64,000 bases of DNA from Adenanthera pavonina (Eukaryota; Streptophyta; Magnoliopsida; Fabales; Fabaceae), in assembly GCA_026686845.1 (NCBI GenBank), contig JAIVEN010000012.1, positions 5,458,501 through 5,522,500 of the forward strand. The letters run 5' to 3'. The notes under the pieces were generated by a model. The model saw only the letters and a program-made list of their open reading frames with translations. It ran no database searches and had not been told where the DNA came from. The position numbers and the translations under genes were made by a program. Below are positions 22,720 through 35,200 of this stretch, one piece after another (within the stretch, counting starts at the first letter, position 1; the number at the start of each line of letters is the position of its first letter).

Positions 22720-24274
22720 ATGGCGAGAGTCAAGAATCCTGGTGCAGAGAAAGCTGGAGCTAGGCCAAAGAGAGCTGTGAAATCTCAATATGCTACCAAG
22801 GAAGGAGAAAAATCTAAGAGAAAAGCCGAACCCAGTAAGGCAACACCTTCCAAACGCCAAAAATCAACATCCAAAGCAGATTCACAGAAAGCTAGACCCT
22901 CCTCACCAAAAACTGCAGAACCTTCCTCAATTACTGTAAATGCTGCTGATGTTGCTGTTGCTTCCTCCACTTGCTCAATTACTGAATTTGGGGAATACGA
23001 GCTTACCATGCTGCCATTATGGAGCACTCCACAGATTCAAGAGGAATACTCCACCAAGTTTGCCAATAAGGAGGTAATCAAACCACATTGTGTAAATTTG
23101 GAAGATATATTGGTCTCAAATAATTTTGATACTGGTATATGGATGATGAGATATAAGAATCTATTGGAAGTATTAGAGAGATATGATGATGAGGTAGTGA
23201 AGTCATGGTATGCTTCTTTAAAATACAACAAGAAGAAGAAGAAGTGGGCAGTCAATCTAAGGTCTAGAACTATTTGGCTTACTGATGAGACATTTAATAA
23301 GGTGCTGGAGATCCCTAGGCAAGATGGACTTAGGATTGATATCACTGCCGATGAAGAAGGTGGCCCCATTCTGAACTACAAGGAGAGTACTATTCTGAGC
23401 ACATTGTTCAGAAGGAGGGAAAATTGGCCATCCATAAACATGTTGAAGCCCACAGACCTCAATGTTCAAGTGCGGATCCTGCACTATATAGTGTCCAGGA
23501 TTATATTCAACAAAGGAGGCAGCTTCAATTTGATAACAAGGGCAAAGGCACATGTTATGGCTGCAATCATGCGTGGGAAACTAATTAATATGGGACACAT
23601 CATTCTCCAACGCATGATCAAGGCTAGAGATCAGAGGAAGGACTCCACATTCCCCTATGCTGCTATCATTTCCAGAATCCTGCAGTATGCCAGAATTCAA
23701 CATCTTGAGAAGGGGAAGGGCAAGCCCACTGAAATCTTCAAGGAGGAAGAACTGCAAAGAATGGGCATTAAAAAGGATTAAGGAAGATGGGTTGGAAAGG
23801 AAGCAGGAAGGTGCAAGCAATGAAGAAAGGAGCATTGTGCCTGTTGTTGATTATGAGGCTATTGCTCACAATGCTCTCCTGCAAGCTCAAAGAAGAAGGC
23901 TTGAGGAAATGTTTTGTCCTGATGAACCAGCTCCTCTCTCTCTTGCTGCTTATGGGCTCCTAGAGGAACAAAGAGCTCAGTTGGCTCTTTCAAGACAGGC
24001 AATGCAGGAATTGCTTGAGGTCTCTGATGATGATGATGAACCAAGTCCTGAGCCTCCTGCACCAGTCCAGCCAGAAATTCCTTTTGGTCCTGTGCCACTT
24101 CGAGCTATTCCTGTCTCTCAGATCCCTCCTTCGGCTGATTTTGTTGGCCTTCCTAATGATGCCAAAAAGGGGGAGAAGACTGAGCAAACTGGAAAGTCTG
24201 CTACTGGAAAATCTGCTGAGCCGTCTGGGAAAGGGAAGACGTACAACAAGAAGACCAAGCCCAAGAAGAAGTGA
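22720..24274 (+). pseudogene. Copia ORF3, copy 2 (internal deletion)
   Basis: It opens MARVKNPGAEKAGARPKRAV and runs 353 codons without a stop to 23781. It thus preserves the conserved core that copy 1 has lost to stops: YELTMLPLWSTPQIQEEY, VNLEDILVSNNFDTGIWMM, WAVNLRSRTIWLTDETFNKV, NYKESTILSTLFRRRENWPS, ILHYIVSRIIFNKGGSFN and MGHIILQRMIKARDQRKDS. After RMGIKKD the frame shifts and about 600 bp present in copy 1 (the Pro-rich and coiled-coil part) are gone. The C-terminus resumes as QGASNEERSIVPVVDYEAIA, an acidic SDDDDEPSPEPPAPV stretch, and a Lys-rich end at 24274. The long intact core makes this the better source for describing the protein. Function is unknown. Confidence 0.7.
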
Positions 24275-24577
24275 TTGAAGACTTATTTAAATCTTAGGCT
24301 TGAGTCCTCTTGTAGTGCTTTGTGTTTCTGTTTCTGTTTTGAATGTTTGCATTTTGTATTGTGTATTAGAACTTTGATTAATTTGGTTTTTGTATAGTAA
24401 CACTTGATTAAATAAATGAATTTGTTTGCTGCAATGTTTTGTGAATATTACTCTTTGAATATCTTCACTTCATCTGTTGTATATGATATCTTTTGAAATA
24501 TAATGTATATGTTGAGGGGGAGCTTGTAAAAGCAAACACAAGTACTAATCCAGTTTGTTAGTAGTTTTGTCATCATC

Positions 24578-24591
24578 AAAAAGGGGGAGAA
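24578..24591 (+). other. Polypurine tract (copy 2)
   Basis: AAAAAGGGGGAGAA immediately before TGTTGAATC of LTR3. Confidence 0.85.
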
Positions 24592-26468
24592 TGTTGAATC
24601 AAGAATTTTGTGTTGAATCAAGAGTTTTGATGATTCCAAACCAACATCCAAGAGCTTGGATTGAAGATATCAAAGGAGATCAAAGTGCTTCAAGTGAAGA
24701 TTTTCTTAGTATTTGCTGTTAGATCTTTTGTAGGATCTTTAGTTTTAATTGTGATTGGGTAAAAGTTTTTGATTTGAGAAAAAGATGTTTTCAAACCTTG
24801 ATTTTATGTTAAATCTTAACTTATTTGAAAAACACCCACAAACAGACGAAGTTTGAAAATTTAAACTGATCTGTCAAGTTGGAAATTCGAACTTTGCCTT
24901 AGGAAATTCGAATTTCGAGCTAAAACTGAATAAGTCTGAGGAGATGGCTCTCTGTCAGACGAATTTTGGTTGTTCAAAATTCAAATTTTCATACAAATCT
25001 GAAAGAAGCCTTCTTGGTAACAGACGAACTTCACAATTTCAAAATTCGAATTTCAAGTAAAATGAAGTTTGTGAAAACCGAAGAAATTCATCTGAAACTA
25101 TGATAAAGTGCATCTGAATTCAAAAGAAATTGAGTCTGATAAATGCACTCTGACAGAAGAATTTTGTCTTTCTAAAATTTGAATTTTCATCTAAGTCTGA
25201 AAGAAGCCTCTTTAAAACAGACGAACTTTGACTTTAAAAATTCGAATTTCAGACAAAACAAAACTTGAGAAAATAGAAGAAATTCGTCTGAAACTATGTT
25301 AAAGTTCATCTGAGATCAAGAATGATTAAAGTCTCAAAACTGCTCTCTGACAGACGAACTTTGAACATTAAAATTCGAATTTTAGAAGCTAAGTTCTTGA
25401 GTCTGTTAAAGAGAAACATTGACATACGAATGATAAGAACTAGCAACATTTGAATGATGAGGGTAGTCTGAAAAGAGTCTCTCTGACAGACGAACTTCAC
25501 TCTTCAACATTCGAATTTCGAAGAAAGTGAACTACTATGCCTCCTTTTAACGTACTGAAAACAGACAAATTTTGGGCTTTCCAAATTCGAATTTCGAGGG
25601 CACTGTAGCAAATTGAAAACACTATTCACACTTAACCGAAAAACCTTCTTCTTGAAAATTCGTATGTCACATTGTGAAAATATTCTGTATGTTTCAAAAT
25701 TCGAATTTCACTTCATGGACAGACGGACTTTGTACTGTAACGTTGGAAGCTTTAACCTTCGGTTCCTTCAAAATTCGTCTGTTGACCAACCAAAATTCGA
25801 ATTTTAGTATGTCAGAAGCATTAAATGCGGTTGGTTAATGGATAGTTTTTCAGAGTAGCCGTTGGATAACTTTCCCAACGGATAGATTAAGTCTCTAATG
25901 GACATTTGAGACCTAAATCTATAAATACAACAACATTTGAAGTTGTGGGTAACGAATCTAACATGTATATACCAAATTTCTGTCAAAACTTATTCTCAAA
26001 AGCTTTTACCCTCTAGCTTCAATATCTGAATTTTAACTTTCATATCTACTCTATTCAAGAGAGTTATTTCATTGTAATCAATCTACTCTTCATTTGGAAG
26101 ATAGATGTACTTGTGAGGGGTAATCATAAGGAGACTGGGAAGCACATAGTGTAAGTGCTTGGAAAGTTTGAGAGAGCTCAGAAACAGAGCATACTCATGT
26201 ACTGTGGCATTAGCAAGAAGCCCGTTGAAATTCTTGCTGGATAGTGAAAAATCTCAAGAGCTGTCTTGGGGACTGGACGTAGGTCAAGTGGATAGACCGA
26301 ACCAGGATAAATCACTGAGTCTTCCTCTCCCTATCTTTACTTTTCAGCTTGCTTTGTTTTATACGTTGTTTCTTTTAAACTGTGTTACCTTCACTTATCT
26401 TACTTTGTGCAGAAAAATTTCAACCTTCCCAATTCACCCCCCCTCTTGGGAAGTCAGCCTTGCTAACA
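24592..26468 (+). repeat. Copia 3' LTR of second copy (LTR3)
   Basis: A full LTR from TGTTGAATCAAG to CAGCCTTGCTAACA (1877 bp), preceded by a PPT. The start holds a short local repeat of TGTTGAATCAAGA. It contains the longest CAGACGAA / AAATTCGAATTT array (24845-25800) and the conserved U5-like block near 26265-26320. The ORF at 26159-26551 lies in the LTR and is not a gene. Confidence 0.85.
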
Positions 26469-28313
26469 TTTTGATGATTCCAAACCAGTATACAAGAGCT
26501 TGGATTGAAGATATCAAAGGAGCTCAAAGTGTTTCAGGTGAGGATTTCTAAGTAATTGCTACTAGATCTACTGTAGGATCTTTAGGTTTAGTTATGAGTG
26601 GGTAAAAGATTATGATTTGAGGAAAAGATGTTTTTAAACCTTGATTTTATGTTAAATCTTAACTTATTTGAAAAATACCCACAAACAGACGAAGTTTGAA
26701 AGTTTTAACTGAACTGGCACATTGGAAATTCGAACTTTGCCCTTCGAAATTCGAATTTCGAGCTAAGACTGAACAAGTCTGAAGAGATGTCTCTTTGTCA
26801 GACGAATTTTCTTATCCAAAATTCAAATTTTCATCTAAGTCTGAAAGAAGTCTTTTAGTGACAGACGAACTTCAGATCTTCAAATTTTGAATTTCAGTTA
26901 AAATGCAGTTTGAGAAAACCAAAGAAATTCGTCTGAAATAATGTTAAAGTTCATTTGAAATCAAGATGAAATTGAGTTTCAAAAATACTATCTGACAGAT
27001 GAACTTTGGCTTTCCAACATTTGAATTTTCATATAAGTTTAAAAGAAGCTTCTTTGAAACAGACGAAGTTTGAGTCTTCAAAATTCAAATTTCAGACAAA
27101 ATGCAACTTATGAAAATGGAAGAAATTCATCTGAAACAATGTTAAAGTTCATCTGAGATCAAGAATAATTTAAGTTTCAAAACTACTTTCTGTCAGAAGA
27201 ACTTTGAACATTAAAATTCGAATTTCAGAAGCTAAGGTTGTAAGTCTATTGGAATGAAATGTTGACATACGAATGATAAAGTTTTATAACTTTGAATGTT
27301 GAAGTTAGTCTGAAAATAATCTCTCTGACAGACAAACTTCACTCCTTCAAAATTCGAATTTCGAAGAAAGTGAACTACTGTGCCTCCTTGAACGTTCTAC
27401 AGACAGACAAATTTTGGGCTTCCAAAACTCAAATTTTGAAGGCACTGTAGAAAATTGAAAACACTGTTCACACTTAACAGAAAAACTTTCTTCTTGAAAA
27501 TTCATATGTCACAACATGAAAACATTTTCTGAGTTTCAAAATTTGAATTTCACTTCATGAACAGACAAACTTCGGTATTTCTACGTTGGAAGCTTTAACC
27601 TTCGGCTTCTTCAAAATTCGTCTATTGGCCAATCGAAATTCGAATTTCAGTATGTTAGAAGCATTAAATGCAGTTGGTTAACGGATATTTTTTTCAGAGT
27701 AACCGTTGGATAACTTACCCAACAGATAGATTTTGTCTCTAACGGACATTTGAGACCTAAATCTATAAATATACCATTATTTGAAGTTGTGGGTAACGAA
27801 TCAAACTTGTATATACCGAATTTCTGCCAAATCTTCTTCTCAAAAGCTTTTAACCTCTCAACTTCAATATCTGTACTTTAACCTTCATATCTACTCTATT
27901 CAAGAGAGTTATATCTTTGTAAACAATCTACTCTTCATCTGGAAGATAGATTTACTTGTGAGGGGAAATCACAAGGGGATTGTAAAGCACATTGTAAGAG
28001 TGCTTAGAGAGATTGAGAAAGCTCCTGAAATAGAGCATACTCGTTATACTGTGGCATTAGCAAGAATGCCGTTGAATTCTTGCTGTATAGTGAAAAATCT
28101 TAAGAGTTATCTTGGGGACTGGATGAAGGTCAAGTGGATAGACCGAACTAGAATAAATCACTGAGTCTTCTTCTCCTTATCTCTACTTTTCAGCTTGCTC
28201 TGTTTTATACGTTGCTTCCATTACACTGTGCTATCTTCACCCATTTCACTTTGTGCAGAAAAATTTCAATCTTCCCTATTTACCCCCCTCTTGGGAAGTC
28301 AGCCTTGCTAACA
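26469..28313 (+). repeat. Copia LTR abutting LTR3 (LTR4)
   Basis: It begins TTTTGATGATTCC, i.e. the LTR sequence without its first 14 or so bases, directly after the CTAACA end of LTR3. It ends CAGCCTTGCTAACA at 28313. It carries the same repeat array and U5-like block as LTR3. There is no internal domain between LTR3 and LTR4. Confidence 0.8.
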
Positions 28314-28411
28314 TTTCTGTTATACCTTGCTTTCTTCATTGTTTTCACCTTGTGCAGAAAATTTTTAATCTTCCTAATTCACCCCCTCTTGGGAAGTGAG
28401 CCTAACTAACA
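28314..28411 (+). repeat. Tail of the outer copia LTR
   Basis: 98 bp matching the last 100 bp of LTR1 (ATACCTTGCTTTCTTCATTG near 28321, ending CTAACTAACA) better than the ends of LTR3 or LTR4. Followed by AAAGA, the target duplication shared with 10710-10714. It marks the true right end of the outer insertion. Confidence 0.75.
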
Positions 28412-28416
28412 AAAGA

Positions 28417-28475
28417 GAACATGGTATGAAGCTTTTAGAACCCTTATATGAGACTATATCTAAATAAGATTAAGC
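28417..28475 (-). pseudogene. Second Myb/SANT-like pseudogene, 5' part
   Basis: Joined conceptually across the copia insertion, the minus-strand frame gives VLKASYHVLFNVLHRPNA, the block before FGWD in Myb/SANT-like proteins. The remainder of the gene upstream (28475-28580) is too decayed to follow. Confidence 0.5.
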
Positions 28476-31064
28476 CCACATCATGAGAGCATTCGTTCTA
28501 TCATTATTTCCAAACATATTAAGTAAACAGGCTTAGAGTTGTTGTTATCCATATATAATCCTTCATGATACAATTGAACTAAATGTAATGACCCTAATTT
28601 ATTTCTTTTGAACATGTTAGTGGACTTATGGAAGAGTATTTTTGGGAGTATGTAGGGTTGAAGGGAGGTTTAATATAGAAGCTCTTGATGCCATGGCAAG
28701 GTCCCTTAGTGCCTTGGTGAGAGTGCGAAATTGGGCCAATGGGCTTGGAGATAGAATGCATTAACGCCACAGCGCCAGTAACCTCTACCATGACGCTATG
28801 TCAGGAACTTGGATTTTAAATAACATGACTAGTCGATCAGAACAGAAGAAATACGAGCATATAATTGTTCTCTACTAGAGTTCAGAGGTCTGAGGCTTTT
28901 GGATGTGAGTTGGAGCTTTAGGAAGCTTGGATTTCATAGATATGATGACTCCCAACATCCTCCTTCCTCTTTTTCTGAATTTGATGGTGGATTCTTAGTG
29001 TTAGTTGTTGGGGTTCCATTTGGGATGGGTTTCCACCAATGAAATTGTGTTTAAATATTTCAATGATTTGTTACTGGGTGAATTTAAGCCTTAGGTTATG
29101 GATTTTGGTTGATTATGTGGTTGTTTCTCCAAACCATAGTTTCTTAACTTTGGGTTTTCATAATGTTTGAATTTGGTTAGGTTCATATATAGAATTATTG
29201 ATTGTTTTAGGTATAATTGTGGTTGGAAATGGTATTAGAATCTTGGTTTCATTGGGTCTATACTTAGGATATCGCTTTGAGCTCTACCAGAGGTTATGAC
29301 TTGTCTTGATGTATGTGTTTGGTGCTTGTATAGGGTTTGTGTTTGCTTTGATGAGGTATATATATTTCAAGAAGGTTTTTGAAAACGTCAAATTCATCAA
29401 TAAGTGGCTAAATTGCTATATGACGAAATTGGTTTTGTAGGCTTTAAGAGTCCTATGGTAGCTTCATTGGTTCCATTGTAGTTTAATGGATGTTTAGGTT
29501 TCATTGGTGTTGAGATATAGTTCATTTGACTTGGATTTGAATTTTCACTTATGTGTTGTAGTTGGTGATCTTTTGGCCTACTAAGGTTTTGAAAGGGTTC
29601 AGTAGCTTGAGGTAATCGGGGAGTAACTTTTATTTATCATATATGTTTGAAACTTTTTATATCATGATATGCACTTTATATCACAATTAGTAAGTTTTCT
29701 CCAACCTTTTATTCCCTTGGAAATTATGATAAGAAAAATTGGAAAAGTTTAGTTATATGAGTGTGCATATTTGTATATATGAATGTGAGTGCAAAGAACT
29801 TGGCCTATGAATATTGTACACCTTCACTAATATTATGTGTAAAGACACTAAGTTAATACATTGGTAACAATGATGATATTGACAATATTATTGATGATGA
29901 TAAGAATGGAAGTGGCTATAAATATATATATAATGTTTATGAGCATGATAAATATGAATATACTTATGATTATTGTTTATTCAATGTGATATATTGTATG
30001 ATGATATTATGCTGGCATGGTGGTGATGATGATAATCATTATGTATAATAATGACCAATTATCATGGCATATTGGCCTTGTTACTCATGATTATGCATGT
30101 TGAACATATGTTGGTTAGGTGATAACGTCTTGGAAATGTCATGTGGTATGCTGATCCATTAAATGACATTTGAGGCCTAGGTGTCCAGGTGGTGAGGTGT
30201 GATATATCCCTACCACTAAATTATCATCCTTTGGCCATGAAATCTGGGTAGCTATGGATTGGCGATGCATCTTCTTTAAATCACCACCAATTCGGGTGGT
30301 CTAGAGGAAGAAGAACCATAGTCCAACCATTAGTACAATAGCCCTTGGTCGGGGTCACGACTAGTATATGTGAGCTTAGTAGTTGCCTCTGAATAGGCCT
30401 TACTTGGTTGTTGGAAGTGGACTACTTAGCAAGGCTACCTTATAATGATAACTATCTCATAGTTTTTGCCATGATTGATGTAGGTTCTTGTATATCATGT
30501 GCATGACATTGCACATAATATATATTGCATGTATGTAATAATAGATTGAATTCTCATATTTGACTTGTAATGAATTGTTGTATTTGTAATCTTTTTACAA
30601 ATGATATCCTTTTTTATATGTTGCCCTAGTTACTAGGACATCTGTCTCAACCCCCGTTGATGCCCTTTTTTAGGAGAGGATTTTAGTTTCAGCAATATGA
30701 TGATCGATGTTTTCCCTTGATTATTGCATGGAATATTTGAGTACCCATTATCGATATGAGTTTGTTTGAGAACACATATTATATGTTTGTATAGTATTTT
30801 GTCAAGTCTATATTTATGATCAGATGCCAAGTGTAATGCTATTTACGAGTCCTTTAGGTTGTCTTAGGGTTCTTGTCTTTGATGCTTGTCTTATGTCACC
30901 TTTGAGGTTAGGATGTGCATGGATATTTTAGTTAGTAAATTGTAAGGTTGTGTCCTTTATCATAAGGGTGGGCTAAGCTATCATGGTGTATGGTGATACG
31001 GTATATGGTGGTTATTGGGCTATTTTAGGCATACGCCCTATTTCTTGTTATTGTGAATTTTGAG

Positions 31065-31505
31065 TGGAGCCAGCAATATGGGTCAAGTTTGATAGGCTAA
31101 TTTGTTTAACCCGATAAAATGAGCATGCTGCGCTTAAAAATGAGAGTCTGAATGAAAAATGGGCTTGTAGGCTCGAGCCCTTCAAACCTGTAGCCAAGAT
31201 GGACTAGCTTAAGTGGGCTACTAATCGGCTTGTTTGGTCCATTTTCTTTTTTTTAAATATTAAAAAACACATACTATTTTATTAATTAGTAATGTACAAA
31301 TCGTACGATTTAAATATTATGTTGATTTTTGGTGAATGATGGTGATGATTAATTGTAATAATTTGAATAATTATGTAAAAATAAAAAATAAGAAAGTATT
31401 TAAAATACTATGGGTCCTCATTCCATACTGGCTCAAGCTTATAAAGTCAAGCCCATTTTGGCAGTAAGGCTTTTCGGCTTGGCTTAATCCATTTTGCTAG
31501 CTCTA
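31065..31505. mobile_element. hAT-like MITE
   Basis: The left end TGGAGCCAGCAATATGGGTC is mirrored by the right end, which on the minus strand reads TAGAGCTAGCAAAATGGATT: about 17 of 20 positions agree. Flanks ATTTTGAG and GTTTTGGA look like a decayed 8-bp duplication. The 441-bp interior is non-coding with GGGCTTGTAGGCTCGAGCCC-type runs, as in common plant hAT-derived MITEs. Confidence 0.55.
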
Positions 31506-31967
31506 GTTTTGGATCTAGGGCATTAGGTGCTTAAGTGTATCTTGACGAATTTAAGTGGCATATAAGGTCATTTGGTGATTTCAGAGCATTTAATGAAAAA
31601 AGCTTATTCCTTCCACTAGATAGGATCAAGGTTCAAGGGATTAAATCCTAAAAGAATAGCTTTTTTGAGATGCTGTAACATCCTCAATTTTCTAGAAAAT
31701 TATTAAAGCATGCATATAAATATGTAAATATAACATGTGATGCATAAGTTGATGGGAAAATGAGTGAAATGACAAGAAAAATTATTTATAGTTTGCTCCT
31801 TGGGAAATATTACAAAAGAGGTCTCCAAAGAAAAGTCATTTGCAATTTAATCCCTCTAGGAGCAATATCTTAATTTTACAAAATTTATGTCAAAATGGAT
31901 CTCATGACATGTTGGACCTAATGGACTAGTATCTTAAATCCAAATTGATCAATTTGGAAAGAAATAG

Positions 31968-32217
31968 TGGCTCAGTAGCTAAAGGAATACTCAAAATTGA
32001 GAAATTGATTCTATTCTTTTCTGATTGATCCTCCTTTCTTACATGCAAAGGCCCTATTTATACTAGTTGGGCTCGCAAATGTTACAGAACCATAAAACGA
32101 ATACATTAAAGCTAGGAGGGGGAGTTATAGGAGTTACGAGGGTTATAGGAGTTAAAACTTTATTATTAGGGGATTATGGAGGTTACATGGAAGGGGGGTT
32201 ACACAGAGGAGTTGGAG
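31968..32217 (-). repeat. Gypsy 3' LTR
   Basis: It matches 37161-37410 almost base for base, for example TTTATACTAGTTGGGCTCGC at 32052. A GGGAGAATGAA-like purine tract (minus strand, 32227-32240) precedes it in element orientation. Confidence 0.85.
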
Positions 32218-35200
32218 TTATGAACTATTTCATTCTCCCTGGGTTGGACAGGACTTGCCCTTGAGTCAAATTCAACATCATCATCGAAATACAGAGATAG
32301 ATTAGTAACATTGAAGGTAGCTGAAACGCCATAGGCACTAGGCAATTCCACCTTATAAGCATTGTTGTTGATCTTTTGCACAATCTTGAAAGGACCATCA
32401 ACTCTAGGAGACAACTTGGCATTAGGTTGTTTAGGAAAATAATCTTTTTTGAGATGTAACCAAACCAAATCTCCCATATTAAAGATCTGTTGCTTCCGAT
32501 GCTTATGTCGCTGTGTCTTGAGTTTGAAAGTCTGCTTCTAGATTCTTTCACGAATTTGTTCATGCAACTTCTTGATTTCCTTAGCCTTTTGATCTGCATC
32601 TGAACTATACTACTGCTTATCAAGTGAAGGGGTCAAGTTGAGTGGACTAAGGGGATGAGTACCATAAACAATTTCAAACAGACACTTCCCAGTTGCTTGA
32701 TAAACAAAATTATTGTAGGCAAATTCAACTTGAGCAAGAACGAGGTCCCACTGCTTCAAATTCTTCCCCACAAAACTTCGAAGAAGATTTCTTAGAACTC
32801 TGTTAATAGCTTCAGTTTGGCCATCCATTTGTGAATGGCTAGCATTACTAAATTAGAGCTTAGTTCCCATCTTCTTCCATAGCGTCTACCAAAAGTGGCT
32901 AAGAAACTTGACATCAAGATCAGAGGTGATAGTCTTAGGAATGCTATGGATACGGACGATCTCTTTAAAGTACAAATCTACAACTTAAATTGCATCTTTA
33001 GTTTTCTGGCATGGAATGAAATGGGCCATCTTTGAAAATCGATCCACAACAACCATGATGGAATCTTTTTACCTCTGTGTTCGGGGTAAACCAAGAACAA
33101 AATCCATGCTCACATCTTCCCACGGCACTTCTGGAACCAGCAGTGGTATGTATAATCCTGTATTTTGTGGTCTTAGACAAATGACATATTCGGCATTGCT
33201 TTATATGCCGATTGACATCTCGTTCAAGCCTTGGCCAATAGAAATTCTCTTTGACCAGATCAACTGTCTTGTCTCTGCCAAAATGACTAGCTAATCCTCT
33301 ATCGTGAGCTTCCCAAATTATTGCCTCCCTTAGAGAACCCTGAGGAATGCATAAGTTTTACGTCGGAATAGAAACCCTTCATGTTAGTAATATTAGTGGA
33401 ACGATTGATCGGCAGTAGCTTCCCACACTCCATGGAAATCCGGGTCATCCTAGTATAACTCCTTGACAAGGTCAAAACCAATAACTTTGGCCTACATTAT
33501 TGTTAGCAAAACATGTCGACGGCTAAGAGCATCAACTATAGAGTTTAAAATTCAAGCCTTATGCTCAATGAGGAAGGGATAAGACTGCAACATTTCACTC
33601 CAATGGGCATGTTTACGGCTAATCTTTTGTTCAGAATTCAAATACTTTAGAACTTTATGATCCGAAAAAAGTATGAACTCTTTATTCAGGAGACAGTGAC
33701 TCTAATGTTGCAGAGCTTGGACAATGACATAGAATTTTTTATCATAAGTAGAATACCTGAGTTTGGCATCATTGAGTTTCTCACTGAAAAAGGCAATGGG
33801 ATGACCTTCTTAGCTTAAGACTGCCCCAATTCCAGTGTTGGAGGCATCACAGCTAACCTTGAACACCTGGCCAAAATTTGGAAGATCTAGGATGGGAGCT
33901 TTAATCAACCGCTTCTTTAGCTCCTCAAAACTCCTCTAAGCTTGCTTTGTCCACTAAAATTTATCTCCCTTGGAGCAATCTGTGAGGGGTGCAGCAATAG
34001 AGCTAAAATTGTAGATGAACCTCCTATAGAAAGAAGCTATTCCATGGAAGCTTCAAACTTCCTAAAGAGATCTTGGAACTAGCCAGCTATTAATGGCTTC
34101 AACTTTACTCAAATCAACTCAAACACCTTCTGCGGTGATGGTGTACCCCAAGAAAACAACTTCATTGGTGAGAAAGGTGCACTTCTGTAGATTGGAAAAA
34201 AGCTTTTGGTCTTGCAAGGCTTGCAAGACTTGCCATAAGTGATCGAAATATTCTTCTTGACTCTTGTTGTAAATAAGAATGTCATCAAAGTAAACAACAA
34301 TAAATTTTCCAGTGAAGGGTCGCAATACCTGATTCATCAGGCGCATGAATGTGCTAGGGGTATTGGTCAACCCAAAAATTCCACTCATACAAGCCATCTC
34401 TTGTCTTGAAGGCGGTCTTCCATTCATCTCCTGGCTGAATCCGAATTTGGTGATACCCACTATGAAGGTCAATCTTAGAAAAGGTAGTGACACCATGCAG
34501 CTAGTCTAACATGTCATCGAGCCGGGGTATCGAAAACTGATACTTGATAGTAATTTTGTTAACAGCTAGGCAATCGATGCACATTCTCAAACTCCCATTT
34601 TTCTTGGGTACTAGTAGAACAGGTATAGCACAAGGGCTAACACTTTCTCGAACCAGCCCTTTCTTTAGCAGCTCTCCAACTTGTCGCTGGACTTCGGCAT
34701 GTTCCTAAGGACTCATCCTATAAGCAGGCTTGTTAGGAATGACTGCTCCTGGAACAAAATCAATGGCATGCTGTATGTCTCGCATGGGTGGTAACCCGGG
34801 TGGTATCTCATCAGCTATCACTTCTGGAAACTGGGATAATAAGGGCATGACTCCTAGCAAGATGGTGGACTCACTATTCGTCTCGAGTACCAGTATGAAA
34901 TTTATCTTCTGGGCTTTAGATTTCGTCACCTTGAACTCTTCCTTAGTCATCAAGTCACCAATGGTTTAGCTTCTATCAAGGCTTTGCTAAACTCACTAGG
35001 CGGTAAAGGCGCTAGCTTGATCTTGACACCGTCTTTAGTGAAAGAGTAGGTGTTTGTACGTCCATCATGCAGAGTATATCGATTATATTGCCATGGCCTC
35101 CCAAAAGAAGGTGGCATGCATCCATGGGAACAACATCACACAAAACATCGTCATGATACCTATTCCCAATAGAGAAAGTAACAAGGCATTACTTAAAGAC

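Larger units (their letters stand above)
10715..28411 (+). mobile_element. Composite SIRE/Maximus-like Ty1/copia element (17.7 kb)
   Basis: The structure is bounded by TGTTGAATC at 10715 and CTAACTAACA ending at 28411. It is flanked by the same 5 bp, AAAGA, at 10710-10714 and 28412-28416. Order: LTR1, initiator-Met tRNA primer site, gag, pol (PR-IN-RT-RH, the copia order), about 1 kb spacer, ORF3, PPT, partial LTR2, then a second spacer, second ORF3, PPT, LTR3, LTR4 and a 98-bp LTR tail that resembles the end of LTR1. Long LTRs plus an extra ORF after pol fit the SIRE/Maximus lineage. The second half keeps only the last few codons of a second pol, so it looks like a rearranged or nested second copy that lost its left side. 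All ORFs are broken. Confidence 0.8.

Noticed and set aside
24845..25800. Regularly spaced short repeats resembling a CRISPR array
   Set aside because: Plant LTR context, repeats degenerate and in both orientations, spacing irregular, no cas genes; it is the LTR palindrome array.
26159..26551. 130-codon ORF on the plus strand
   Set aside because: It lies wholly across the end of LTR3 and the start of LTR4; the same LTR region in LTR1 does not keep the frame.
27781..28164. 127-codon ORF on the plus strand
   Set aside because: It lies within LTR4, with no domain and no matching frame in the other LTR copies.
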